This document shows positions 8,370 to 15,137 of a stretch of 64,000 bases of DNA, in pieces. The stretch comes from JANRLJ01 sp033762735. GTDB taxonomy: Bacteria > Chloroflexota > Anaerolineae > Aggregatilineales > Phototrophicaceae. The stretch covers positions 1 through 64,000 of the forward strand of contig JANRLJ010000190.1 of the NCBI GenBank assembly GCA_033762735.1. The letters run 5' to 3'. The translations under genes were made by a program, and so were the position numbers. Numbering within the stretch: the first letter of the stretch is position 1; each line of letters starts with the position of its first letter. A model generated the notes under the pieces. It was not told the origin of the DNA. It saw only the letters and a program-made list of their open reading frames with translations, and searched no databases.

Positions 8370-9720
8370 CTCCCCCATCCCTTGATAACATCACGACAAA
8401 CGTTGCGCCGCCCCCCGGAGTGTCTTCTACCGATAGACACCCATGATGCGCCTCGATAATACCTTTGGCAATGGGCAGCCCCAAGCCTATTCGTCCCTCG
8501 CGCCCATGATAGAACGGCTGCATCATGTGAGCCTTGACGTCAGGGGGAATCGTCGCGCCGTGATTGACAATCATAAGCCGCGCCATTTTGTTCTGCACAT
8601 CCCCACGTATTTCTATTTGTAAGTGGGGTGGTTCATAGCGCAGGCTGTTCTCGACGATGTTGGTCACGGCTTGCAGCATCAGGCCATAATCGAACGGGAC
8701 AGACGGCATATTACCGGGAAAGCTGATCTTGATGCGTTCCTGACGAGTCAACTGCCACACGCGGGCGGCTACGTCTCCAGCGATTTCTTCGAGACTGTTG
8801 GGCTGGCTGTTGAGGGTCAATGCTCCCGCATTCAGCCGGGACATATCCAGCAGGTTGCCCACCAGCTTATTCAGTTCATCTACTTCCGTTTCAATTGTCT
8901 CCGCGATGGCGATCTGTTCATCACCGGATAACTGGTGATAGAGGCTGCGCAGATTGCTGGCTGAGCTTTTGATGATCGTTATCGGTGTGCGGAGGTCGTG
9001 CGAGACGGCATGGAGCAGTGCCGTTTTCAGATTATCAGCTTCTTCCAGTTCGCGGCTTTTTACCGCCAGCTCCACCAGTTCGATGCGCTGAAGTGCGTTA
9101 GCGGCCAACGAGACACACGAACTGAGCAGGTGCAGGGGAGGCGGAGCATAGAACGTCGCCCGCACCGTGCCATAGATGCTTTCGCCGCTTTGAAGTGGCA
9201 GATAATGCACGGTGCTTTCGTACTCAGCCAGCGGGTTGGCGTTCGGCAGAATGTCGGTGTGCTGCGCGTTCAGATCATGGGACAGCGTTTTCACCAGCGC
9301 ATCCAGCACGGCTTCCCTGCTGGTGATCTGATTAAACGTGCGTGTCAGGTGGTAAAGGATTTCCTGTTCTTGAGCGCGGCGGCGAGCATTGTGTGCTTGT
9401 AAACGCGAATATGCTCCCAGACGCCCAGCTACCCCTGCCACAATGAAAAACACGGCCAGGTCGAGCAGTTCACGTGGGTCGGCAATCGCCAGCGAGTAGT
9501 AAGGGCGAATCAAAAAGAAGTTGATGCACATGATGCTGATGACGGCAGCCGCGAAGGCCGGGACAGTGCCGTTCTGGATGGCGATGAAGAACACCAGCAG
9601 CAGGTAAATCATCGTGAAGTTCGCCAGTGTGAGGGCGGCGCGCAGTGAAACCGCCAACACAGTCACCACCATAATCGCCAGCACCATAACACCATAAATT
9701 CGCAGCAACGTTTTATCCAC
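8341..9720 (-). CDS. KdpD-like sensor histidine kinase lacking the N-terminal KdpD and Usp domains
   Basis: A 459-residue kinase. Four membrane helices sit at the very N-terminus (residues 8-105, DUF4118 type as in KdpD), followed by a linker with a GAF-like region, a HisKA domain with His241 (LHAVSHDLRTPI), and an ATPase domain with NIVENSLRY, GLGLPIAKG and a glycine-rich end. Classical KdpD has about 400 extra N-terminal residues carrying the KdpD and Usp domains; these are absent. Kinases of this short form are known. The partner regulator follows with an overlap. Together with the KimA-like permease and Usp protein a role in potassium homeostasis is likely but not proven. Confidence 0.82.
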   Translation of the reverse strand: MDKTLLRIYGVMVLAIMVVTVLAVSLRAALTLANFTMIYLLLVFFIAIQNGTVPAFAAAVISIMCINFFLIRPYYSLAIADPRELLDLAVFFIVAGVAGRLGAYSRLQAHNARRRAQEQEILYHLTRTFNQITSREAVLDALVKTLSHDLNAQHTDILPNANPLAEYESTVHYLPLQSGESIYGTVRATFYAPPPLHLLSSCVSLAANALQRIELVELAVKSRELEEADNLKTALLHAVSHDLRTPITIIKSSASNLRSLYHQLSGDEQIAIAETIETEVDELNKLVGNLLDMSRLNAGALTLNSQPNSLEEIAGDVAARVWQLTRQERIKISFPGNMPSVPFDYGLMLQAVTNIVENSLRYEPPHLQIEIRGDVQNKMARLMIVNHGATIPPDVKAHMMQPFYHGREGRIGLGLPIAKGIIEAHHGCLSVEDTPGGGATFVVMLSRDGGDEAKNPDCG

Positions 9721-9832
9721 TGTTCAGCCCCTGTTGCTAGTGTAAGCGGTTATCTCATTCAATTTTTGCGCTCCCTGCCCTACTGCTGCTCTAAATGACA
9801 ATTTTACAGTCCAATGGAGCAAAGGGGAATCA

Positions 9833-10048
9833 TTGACAAATCAAGGGAGTGGCTAAAGTCAATCGCGTTTTCTCGACGAAGGAACGGGATGCGCGGACTC
9901 ATGAGGGTCACGCGCGAGGCGAAGCTCTCAGCGACCACGCATCTGAATAAGCTATCTCACCACAAAGTGGGTTGCATATCCTGAACGCGAAGCCAAAGCC
10001 GAGCAGCTAAAAAGGACACTCTCCATTCCGGCAGTGTCCTTTGTTGTT
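9833..10048 (+). ncRNA. Candidate stand-alone structured RNA
   Basis: The plus strand has TTGACA at 9833-9838 and TAAAGT at 9854-9859 (short spacer of 15), then about 150 bases with no credible ORF, then a 10-base-pair hairpin at 10011-10042. Within the transcript GATGCG (9889-9894) and CGCATC (near 9938) can pair and enclose nested helices (GGTC with GACC, GAG with CTC), and CCAC-AAA-GTGG forms a small hairpin. I could not match it to a known family. It may instead be part of the long 5-prime region of the kinase operon on the other strand. Confidence 0.3.
10009..10042 (-). terminator. Intrinsic terminator after the sulfonate operon
   Basis: Arms AAAGGACACT (10011-10020) and AGTGTCCTTT (10033-10042) form a perfect 10-base-pair stem with a 12-base loop. 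On the minus strand the stem is followed by a run of five T, so it fits termination of the ssu operon, whose last gene stops at 10132. On the plus strand the T run is interrupted. Confidence 0.7.
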
Positions 10049-10078
10049 GACAATTTGACTTTCAAGACGAGCGCTGAC

Positions 10079-10127
10079 GAGGCCCTACCCTAAATCAACC
10101 GCTCTACCAATATGATAAACCAACGCA
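10079..10127 (-). pseudogene. Possible 5-prime half of a decayed tRNA
   Basis: On the minus strand the segment around 10095-10115 reads TTGGTAGAGCG, the consensus D-arm of bacterial tRNAs, followed by GTTGATT as in a tRNA-Lys-type anticodon stem. The rest does not fold: no anticodon stem partner and no T arm. It could be a tRNA remnant or chance. Confidence 0.2.
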
Positions 10128-10131
10128 GCTA

Positions 10132-11280
10132 TTAGCGCTTACGGGCGAAATCGGCCATTGCCGCTGCTGAAAACTCATATCCTGGCACGGGTTCAAAGCG
10201 AATATCGGTGTTATCGTGCTTGTTCAGCGGAAGACGGGGGAAAAGGAGTTCCGCCGTGCGATGGGCTTCTTCCAGATGCGGATAGCCGGACAGGATAAAG
10301 GTGTCAATGCCTAAGTCGGCGTATTCTAGCAGACGCGCTGCGACCTGATCGGGATCACCCACCAGTGCCGTTCCAGCCCCCGTGCGTACCAATCCAATCC
10401 CTGCCCACAGATTGGGAGCAATCACCAGCTTATCGCGCTTCCCACCGTGCAACTGCGTCATGCGATGCTGACCGACCGAGTCCGTTGTTGCCAGAAGCGT
10501 CTGTGCGGTTTCAATCGTGTCGTCGCTGATATAGCGGATGAGGTTATTGGCAGCGTCCCACGCCTCTTGTTCCGTTTCCCGCACGATTACATGAATGCGC
10601 AGCCCATAGCGCAGGGTACGTTCCTGTTCTTCGGCATAACGGCGCACACTGGCGATCTGCTCCGCAATCTGATTCAGGGGTTCGCCCCACATCAGATAGA
10701 CATCCGCATGTTTGGCGGCGGTGCGATGTCCTGCATCCGACGAACCCCCAAAATAGAGCGGCGGGTAGGGCTTCTGGAGCGTTGGGAAAGCGAGCATCCC
10801 ACCCTGAATATGGAAATGCTCTCCATCAAAAGTGACATTCTGATCGCCTGACACCAGACGGCGGAAGATGGTCAGAAATTCATCGGTCTGGTCATAGCGC
10901 AGGTCATGATCGAGGAAGACACCATCTGCCGCTGCATCAAATTTGCTGCCGCCCGTCACGACATTGAGCACCAGCCGCCCATTCGAGACGCGATCAAAAG
11001 TCGATGCAAACCTGGCAGCAAGCGCGGGTTGGGTCAGGCTGGGACGCAGCGCGACGATAAACTTCATTCGCTGCGTGACAGCCACCAGCGACGAGGCGAA
11101 AATCCAGGCATCTTCACAAAAGCGCCCGGTTGGCAGCAGGACCCCCACAAAGCCAAGTTCATCCACCGCCTGTGCGACCTGCTTGATGTAGCCAAAGTTC
11201 GCATCGCGCCCCCCCACAGGAGATGCGAGGTAGCGACCATCGCCCCCTGTGGGCAAAAACCAGAACAAATCGACTCCCAT
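10132..11280 (-). CDS. ssuD: FMNH2-dependent alkanesulfonate monooxygenase
   Basis: A 382-residue flavin-dependent monooxygenase of the luciferase-like TIM-barrel family. It cleaves the C-S bond of alkanesulfonates with O2 and reduced FMN, releasing sulfite and an aldehyde. Strong SsuD features are the N-terminal DLFWFLPTGGDGRYL, the NVVTGGS phosphate-binding segment and LYFGGSSDAG. Length matches SsuD (about 380). It is last in the ssuE-C-B-A-D operon; the sulfite formed would feed the sulfite reductase encoded at 54.4 kb. The reductase partner SsuE is the first gene of the operon. Confidence 0.95.
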   Translation of the reverse strand: MGVDLFWFLPTGGDGRYLASPVGGRDANFGYIKQVAQAVDELGFVGVLLPTGRFCEDAWIFASSLVAVTQRMKFIVALRPSLTQPALAARFASTFDRVSNGRLVLNVVTGGSKFDAAADGVFLDHDLRYDQTDEFLTIFRRLVSGDQNVTFDGEHFHIQGGMLAFPTLQKPYPPLYFGGSSDAGHRTAAKHADVYLMWGEPLNQIAEQIASVRRYAEEQERTLRYGLRIHVIVRETEQEAWDAANNLIRYISDDTIETAQTLLATTDSVGQHRMTQLHGGKRDKLVIAPNLWAGIGLVRTGAGTALVGDPDQVAARLLEYADLGIDTFILSGYPHLEEAHRTAELLFPRLPLNKHDNTDIRFEPVPGYEFSAAAMADFARKR

Positions 11281-11340
11281 ACCGTGTTTCCTTTCTGTGA
11301 TGACAGATGCGGGGCACTGATGACAGCGCCCCGCATTTGA

Positions 11341-12345
11341 TTAACCCTGTGGTGTTGCTTCGGCGGTTGCTTCTGAGGTGGCCTCCGGCGTTGCTTCCGG
11401 AATAACCCCGGTAGGTGTCCAGACGGCATCCGCCACCGTAATTGCCTGGGGAATCAGCTCCAGTTCAAAGAAGGTGTCGGCAACGGCCTGCTGCGCCGCC
11501 ACAATGCTCGTGTTGATGTATTCGATGTCAGCAGGTTCACCGGCATCAATAAAGGCCGCCCGCCACAGATCAGCGGGAACGGTGGTCTGTGCTTCCAAGT
11601 ACGCCGCATAGCCTTCCGGGTCTTCACGGATATACTCGACGCCGCGCTGCAGCAGATCGACCAGCAGTGGAAGGGTATCGGGCTGGGCTTCGGTAAATGC
11701 CTGCGATGCCAGGAAGTAGACGCGCTTGTCGTGCAGTTCAGATGCCCGAACCAGCACCCGCGCATTCGATTGCAACTGCGCCGAGGTCAGGAAAGGATCC
11801 CAGATCACCCAGGCGTCGATATTGCCACCCTGGAAGGCGACGGACGCATCCGCCGGAGCCAGCGGCACAGACTCCACATCATCGACACTGAGGCCTCCTG
11901 CCTGCAGTGCCAGCACGAACAGATAATTGGCGCTCGATCCTCTCACATAGGCAATACGCTTCCCAGCGAGGTCTTCCAGGGTTTCGATGTCAGACTCCGC
12001 TGGAACAATAATGGCTTCATTGCCATACGCGCGCTGGCTGGCGACATAACGCAGCGGCACACCGCTGGCCTGCGCGAACACGGGCGGCGCGTCACCTGTT
12101 CCCCCGAAGTCAATTGCCCCCGCATTCAGTGCTTCCAGCAGCGGCGGCCCCGCCGGGAACAGGGTTAATTCAACGTCATAGTCTTCGCCAAAAACTTCAT
12201 CAATCCAGCCCTGTTCCTGGGCGAGGCTGAACAAATCCCCCCGCTGATAGCCGATTCGCAGCGGGATGGGTTCGTCCTGCGCGGAAACAGAGAAGGCCAG
12301 CGCCAGCACGGTAAGCAAGACCAATACAGCAACCACACGTTTCAT
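11341..12345 (-). CDS. ssuA: Aliphatic sulfonate ABC transporter substrate-binding protein
   Basis: A 334-residue periplasmic binding protein with a clear signal peptide (residues 1-22, ending SVSAQD). The body matches the SsuA/TauA group: IRIGYQRG-type first strand, NAGAIDFGGTGDAPPVFAQASG near residue 70-90 and GKRIAYVRGSS near 130. It delivers sulfonates to the SsuBC membrane complex. The last 18 residues are a low-complexity tail of ATPEATSEATAEAT repeats, a form often seen on surface proteins of Chloroflexota. SsuD follows downstream. Confidence 0.92.
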   Translation of the reverse strand: MKRVVAVLVLLTVLALAFSVSAQDEPIPLRIGYQRGDLFSLAQEQGWIDEVFGEDYDVELTLFPAGPPLLEALNAGAIDFGGTGDAPPVFAQASGVPLRYVASQRAYGNEAIIVPAESDIETLEDLAGKRIAYVRGSSANYLFVLALQAGGLSVDDVESVPLAPADASVAFQGGNIDAWVIWDPFLTSAQLQSNARVLVRASELHDKRVYFLASQAFTEAQPDTLPLLVDLLQRGVEYIREDPEGYAAYLEAQTTVPADLWRAAFIDAGEPADIEYINTSIVAAQQAVADTFFELELIPQAITVADAVWTPTGVIPEATPEATSEATAEATPQG

Positions 12346-12359
12346 GATCGATTCTCCTC

Positions 12360-13145
12360 TCAGGATAGTGCTTTTTCGTAAAGTGGAAGGTGATACTCAG
12401 GAACTTCTGTTTCGGTGCCCGTGAACCTGATGCCTAGAACACGGTTTAGAATTTCACCCTTGAGCGCGGCAAAGGCTGCACTACCCCTGTCGCGCGGGCG
12501 TGGCAAATGCACGGCAACATTAAGGCCGATCACGCCGTTTTCAATGAGGACGACGCGATCTGCCAGCGCGACCGCTTCATCAACATCGTGGGTGATCAGC
12601 AGGGCACTAAAGCCTTCCTCCTGCCATAACCGCTCGATTAGCCCCTGCATTTCAATGCGGGTCAGGGCGTCGAGCGCACCCAGCGGTTCATCCAGCAGCA
12701 GCAGCAGCGGCTTGCTAACCAGTGCTCTTGCCAGCGCCACCCGCTGACGCTCTCCGCCAGACAGCAACGACACCCAGGCCTTCGCGCGATTTCCCAGCCC
12801 GACGTGCGCCAGGGCTTCATCGGCGGCGCCGAACTGCGCACGCTTCAAGCCAATGCGCACATTATCAATGGCGTTCTTCCAGGGCAGCAGCCGGGCGTCC
12901 TGAAACATGACACGGCTCAGGAGATTTGGACCGTTTAACGGGACTCCATCGACAACAAGCCCCCCTTCATCCGCCGTTTCCAGCCCGGCAATCAGCCGCA
13001 GAAGGGTGCTTTTACCGCTGCCGCTTTTGCCGACAACGACCACAAACTCACCGGGTTGAATTTCGAGATCCATCCCTTTGAGAACATCAAGCTGCCCAAA
13101 TCGTTTGACGACTCCCTGTACTTTGAGATGTGTTCCGCGAACCAT
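12360..13145 (-). CDS. ssuB: Sulfonate ABC transporter ATPase
   Basis: ATPase subunit of 261 residues with Walker A GKSGSGKST, signature LSGGERQRVALARAL, Walker B LLLLDEPLGALD and the switch LLITHDVDEA. These forms are typical of the NitT/SsuB/TauB group. The start chosen is the ATG at 13145, just behind the ssuC stop (13150) and AGGTGAG; a longer in-frame extension to 13241 lies wholly inside ssuC and has no family similarity. It energises uptake of sulfonates through SsuC. Confidence 0.93.
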   Translation of the reverse strand: MVRGTHLKVQGVVKRFGQLDVLKGMDLEIQPGEFVVVVGKSGSGKSTLLRLIAGLETADEGGLVVDGVPLNGPNLLSRVMFQDARLLPWKNAIDNVRIGLKRAQFGAADEALAHVGLGNRAKAWVSLLSGGERQRVALARALVSKPLLLLLDEPLGALDALTRIEMQGLIERLWQEEGFSALLITHDVDEAVALADRVVLIENGVIGLNVAVHLPRPRDRGSAAFAALKGEILNRVLGIRFTGTETEVPEYHLPLYEKALS

Positions 13146-13149
13146 GTTC

Positions 13150-13932
13150 TCACCTGGCTTTCTGATAGTTGGGATGCCACCGCAGCAGCGTGCGTTCCAG
13201 CAAGCGGGCGATGACATCTGCCAGTTTGCCGAGCAGCGCATAGGTGACGATGATGAACACGATCACATCGGTTCGCATAAACTCGCGTGCCTGGGAAGCG
13301 AGGAACCCCAGCCCGGCGTTAGCCGCAATGGTTTCGGCCACGATCAGTGTCAGCCACATCACGCCCAATGCAAGGCGCACACCCAGCAGAATCGAGGGCA
13401 GCGCACCCGGCAGGATAATGTTCCAGAACAGCGACGGCGTGGACAGCCGATAGACCCGCCCCATCTCAATCAGCCCCTTATCGACATAGCGAATGCCCAT
13501 GAAGGTATTGACGTACATCGGGAAGAACACGCCCAGGGCGATCAGAAAGATACGGGCTTTCTCGTCAATGCCGAACCACAGAATGACGAGCGGCACGAGC
13601 GCGAGGTGGGGAATGGTGCGGATCATCTGAATGGTGGTATCCAGCAGTTTCTCACTGACCGGGAACAACCCGTTCAGCATCCCTAGCACAAAGCCGATGC
13701 CCCCACCGATCAGCAGCCCGGTCAGGGCACGAGCGGTACTGACGGCAATGTCCTCTGCGAGGCCCCGTTCAGTAAACAGCGTGTAAGCGGTTTGAAGAAC
13801 ACTGGTTGGCGCAGGCAGAATACGCTGCGGAATGACCCCAAAAACAACCAGCGCTTGCCACACTACCAGGATGCCCAACGGAACCAGCCAGTAGATCCCC
13901 TGCTGATTGAACCATGCGGCAACCGTTTTCAT
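13150..13932 (-). CDS. ssuC: Sulfonate ABC transporter permease
   Basis: A 260-residue membrane subunit with six hydrophobic segments and the coupling loop DEKARIFLIALGVFFPMYVN, typical of SsuC/TauC permeases. The gene overlaps ssuE by four bases (ATGA), showing translational coupling. It forms the membrane channel of the SsuABC importer. Confidence 0.92.
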   Translation of the reverse strand: MKTVAAWFNQQGIYWLVPLGILVVWQALVVFGVIPQRILPAPTSVLQTAYTLFTERGLAEDIAVSTARALTGLLIGGGIGFVLGMLNGLFPVSEKLLDTTIQMIRTIPHLALVPLVILWFGIDEKARIFLIALGVFFPMYVNTFMGIRYVDKGLIEMGRVYRLSTPSLFWNIILPGALPSILLGVRLALGVMWLTLIVAETIAANAGLGFLASQAREFMRTDVIVFIIVTYALLGKLADVIARLLERTLLRWHPNYQKAR

Positions 13933-14546
13933 TGTGGGTTTACCCCATGTCCTGCTTGCAGCGCCGCCTCTGCGTCACTGCCAGCCGGTACAGCTGGAGG
14001 GGATATGAGTCGTGGTGGTGCTGCTTTGCCAAGATAGGCAGAAATGGCATCGACAGCCGACTCCAACCGTTGTTCGACTTCCGCTTCAAATCGCGGGGCA
14101 GTTGTGTCCAGAATCTGCTTGTCCTGCACATAAATTGCCGAAAGAAACGTTTGTGTTCCCAGTGCTGCCAGAACAGGTTTCAGCGCATATTCAAGCGCAA
14201 GGAGATGGGCTAGAGAACCGCCTGTCGCAACCGGGAGAACCACTTTCCCGGCAAGCGCATTCTGTGGCAGCAGATCGAGCAACGCTTTTAGCACCCCGGC
14301 GTAGGAAGCTTTATAGACGGGTGTTCCTACAACCACCACCGCCGCTGCACTTACATCTGCGACTACCCTGACAATGTCAGGATGATCAAATTCCCCATGC
14401 AGCAGCGCCGTTGCCGGGAGATTACGGACGCGAACAAATTTGGTACGATGCCCAGAAGCCTCTACACGACTCTGTAAAGCATACAGAATGGAGGCGGTTC
14501 CAGAGCTGCGCGAGGGACTCCCCGCGATGAACAAGACCTCAGCCAT
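13929..14546 (-). CDS. ssuE: NAD(P)H-dependent FMN reductase
   Basis: A 205-residue flavodoxin-like reductase that supplies FMNH2 to SsuD. The N-terminal phosphate loop GSPSRSSGTASIL (residues 9-21) and the VVVGTPVYKASYAGVLKALL segment near residues 76-95 are classical for SsuE. It is the first structural gene of the operon. Its start codon is preceded by AGGG (14553-14556) at a spacing of six; the mRNA segment containing this site (14554-14560) can pair with seven bases just after the Cys codons of the upstream leader ORF. Confidence 0.93.
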   Translation of the reverse strand: MAEVLFIAGSPSRSSGTASILYALQSRVEASGHRTKFVRVRNLPATALLHGEFDHPDIVRVVADVSAAAVVVVGTPVYKASYAGVLKALLDLLPQNALAGKVVLPVATGGSLAHLLALEYALKPVLAALGTQTFLSAIYVQDKQILDTTAPRFEAEVEQRLESAVDAISAYLGKAAPPRLISPPAVPAGSDAEAALQAGHGVNPQ

Positions 14547-14629
14547 GGTGATCCCTATCTATTCAATTGTGCGAAACGTGATATAAATCCCGAAAGTGGC
14601 CGGGAGGCAGAGAAAAACGCAGATAGACG

Positions 14630-14701
14630 TTAACAGCAGCAACAACAGGGGGTAGCTGTGGGGAATAGGTTGCTTACCAGGAACCGTTGAGGTTGTCTCA
14701 T
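14630..14701 (-). CDS. Poly-cysteine leader peptide of the ssu operon
   Basis: A 23-codon ORF with an ideal Shine-Dalgarno (AAAGGAG at 14709-14715, spacing seven). It ends in five consecutive Cys codons (TGT TGT TGC TGC TGT) immediately before the TAA. Such a run is rare by chance and directly precedes sulfonate genes. Bases 14621-14627, just past the stop, read TCTATCT in the mRNA and can pair with AGATAGG (14554-14560), which overlaps the ssuE ribosome site. A ribosome stalled on the Cys codons would cover TCTATCT and open ssuE. A weak hairpin (14588-14605) follows but without a real T run. A translational switch is therefore more likely than termination. Confidence 0.8.
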   Translation of the reverse strand: MRQPQRFLVSNLFPTATPCCCCC

Positions 14702-14750
14702 TGGGTTACTCCTTTAAAAGATGCGCCAAGTCGTTTGGGAATGCTTTCAC

Positions 14751-14792
14751 GACTTTGATGATAAATTTAGTCATCAAAGTCATAAATGTCAA
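14751..14792 (-). promoter_or_regulatory. ssu promoter overlapped by a perfect 11-bp dyad
   Basis: On the minus strand TTGACA (14787-14792), a 17-base spacer and TAAATT (14764-14769). A perfect inverted repeat with 11-base arms (GACTTTGATGA at 14751-14761, TCATCAAAGTC at 14771-14781, 9 bases apart) covers the -10 box and spacer. It is a strong candidate operator, so the operon seems to be controlled both by a DNA-binding protein and by the poly-Cys leader. No regulator gene in this window is an obvious owner. Confidence 0.72.
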
Positions 14793-14828
14793 GTCTTTTG
14801 GAGGTACATCATTCGCTTTTGGAAAAAC

Positions 14829-14857
14829 TTGACAGCATCAAAAAAACTGTTTATGCT
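14829..14857 (+). promoter_or_regulatory. Promoter of the cyclase/tRNA-Cys leader transcript
   Basis: TTGACA at 14829-14834, exactly 17 bases, then TATGCT at 14852-14857, diverging from the ssu promoter. Transcription would begin near 14865, about 30 bases before the Cys leader ORF. Confidence 0.75.
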
Positions 14858-14892
14858 CTCACACAATATTCTGAAATGCAGGAACAAACGTC

Positions 14893-14967
14893 ATGCGCCC
14901 GGTTTTTCTCCACCTCACGTGTTGCTGTTGTCACTGCTTCCACCAGAGCCAGGGTTCGCATTCCTAG
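14893..14967 (+). CDS. Cysteine-rich leader peptide upstream of the cyclase gene
   Basis: A 24-codon ORF with AGGA nine bases upstream of ATG. Codons 10-13 and 15 are Cys (CCCCHC). The sequence CCAGGG-TT-CGC (14949-14959), late in the ORF, can pair with GCGCCCTGG (14994-15002), the 5-prime arm of the first terminator, giving nine pairs with a two-base bulge. A ribosome stalled at the Cys codons leaves this strand free; one that reaches the stop covers it. This is the expected logic of cysteine-responsive attenuation. Confidence 0.8.
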   Translation: MRPVFLHLTCCCCHCFHQSQGSHS

Positions 14968-14994
14968 ACGTTTCGTCTGTACCCGTTAACAATG

Positions 14995-15027
14995 CGCCCT
15001 GGGTTTTTGCCGGGGTGTTTTTTCTTT
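14995..15027 (+). terminator. Attenuator terminator 1 before the cyclase gene
   Basis: Arms CGCCCTGG (14995-15002) and CCGGGGTG (15010-15017) pair over eight positions with two G-U pairs, loop GTTTTTG, followed by TTTTTT-C-TTTT. Its 3-prime arm plus T run (GGGGTGTTT, 15012-15020) is also complementary to the 5-prime arm of terminator 2. Confidence 0.7.
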
Positions 15028-15050
15028 TCTGCAAAAAAAGGTACGTGCAG

Positions 15051-15082
15051 AAACGCCCCACTTTCACAGCCGGGGCGTTTTT
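15051..15082 (+). terminator. Attenuator terminator 2 before the cyclase gene
   Basis: A perfect nine-base-pair stem (AAACGCCCC at 15051-15059, GGGGCGTTT at 15072-15080) with a 12-base loop and five T. It lies between the leader ORF and the cyclase start, so it can only act as an attenuator for that gene. Confidence 0.85.
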
Positions 15083-15137
15083 GTTTCAAGAGAACGAAAA
15101 TTGGCACTGAACAATGATGCAGAAAGGATTTCAACAA

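Noticed and set aside
9841..10010. c-di-AMP riboswitch or hammerhead ribozyme in the gap upstream of the KdpD-like kinase
   Set aside because: Some short strings resemble each motif (for example CCGAGCAGCTAA; CTCATGAGTCC), but conserved core positions are missing and no suitably oriented downstream gene fits a riboswitch.
14721..15110. 129-codon plus-strand ORF across the cyclase leader region
   Set aside because: It runs through the promoter, the leader and both terminators; its composition is random and the true coding signal there is the short Cys leader in a different frame.
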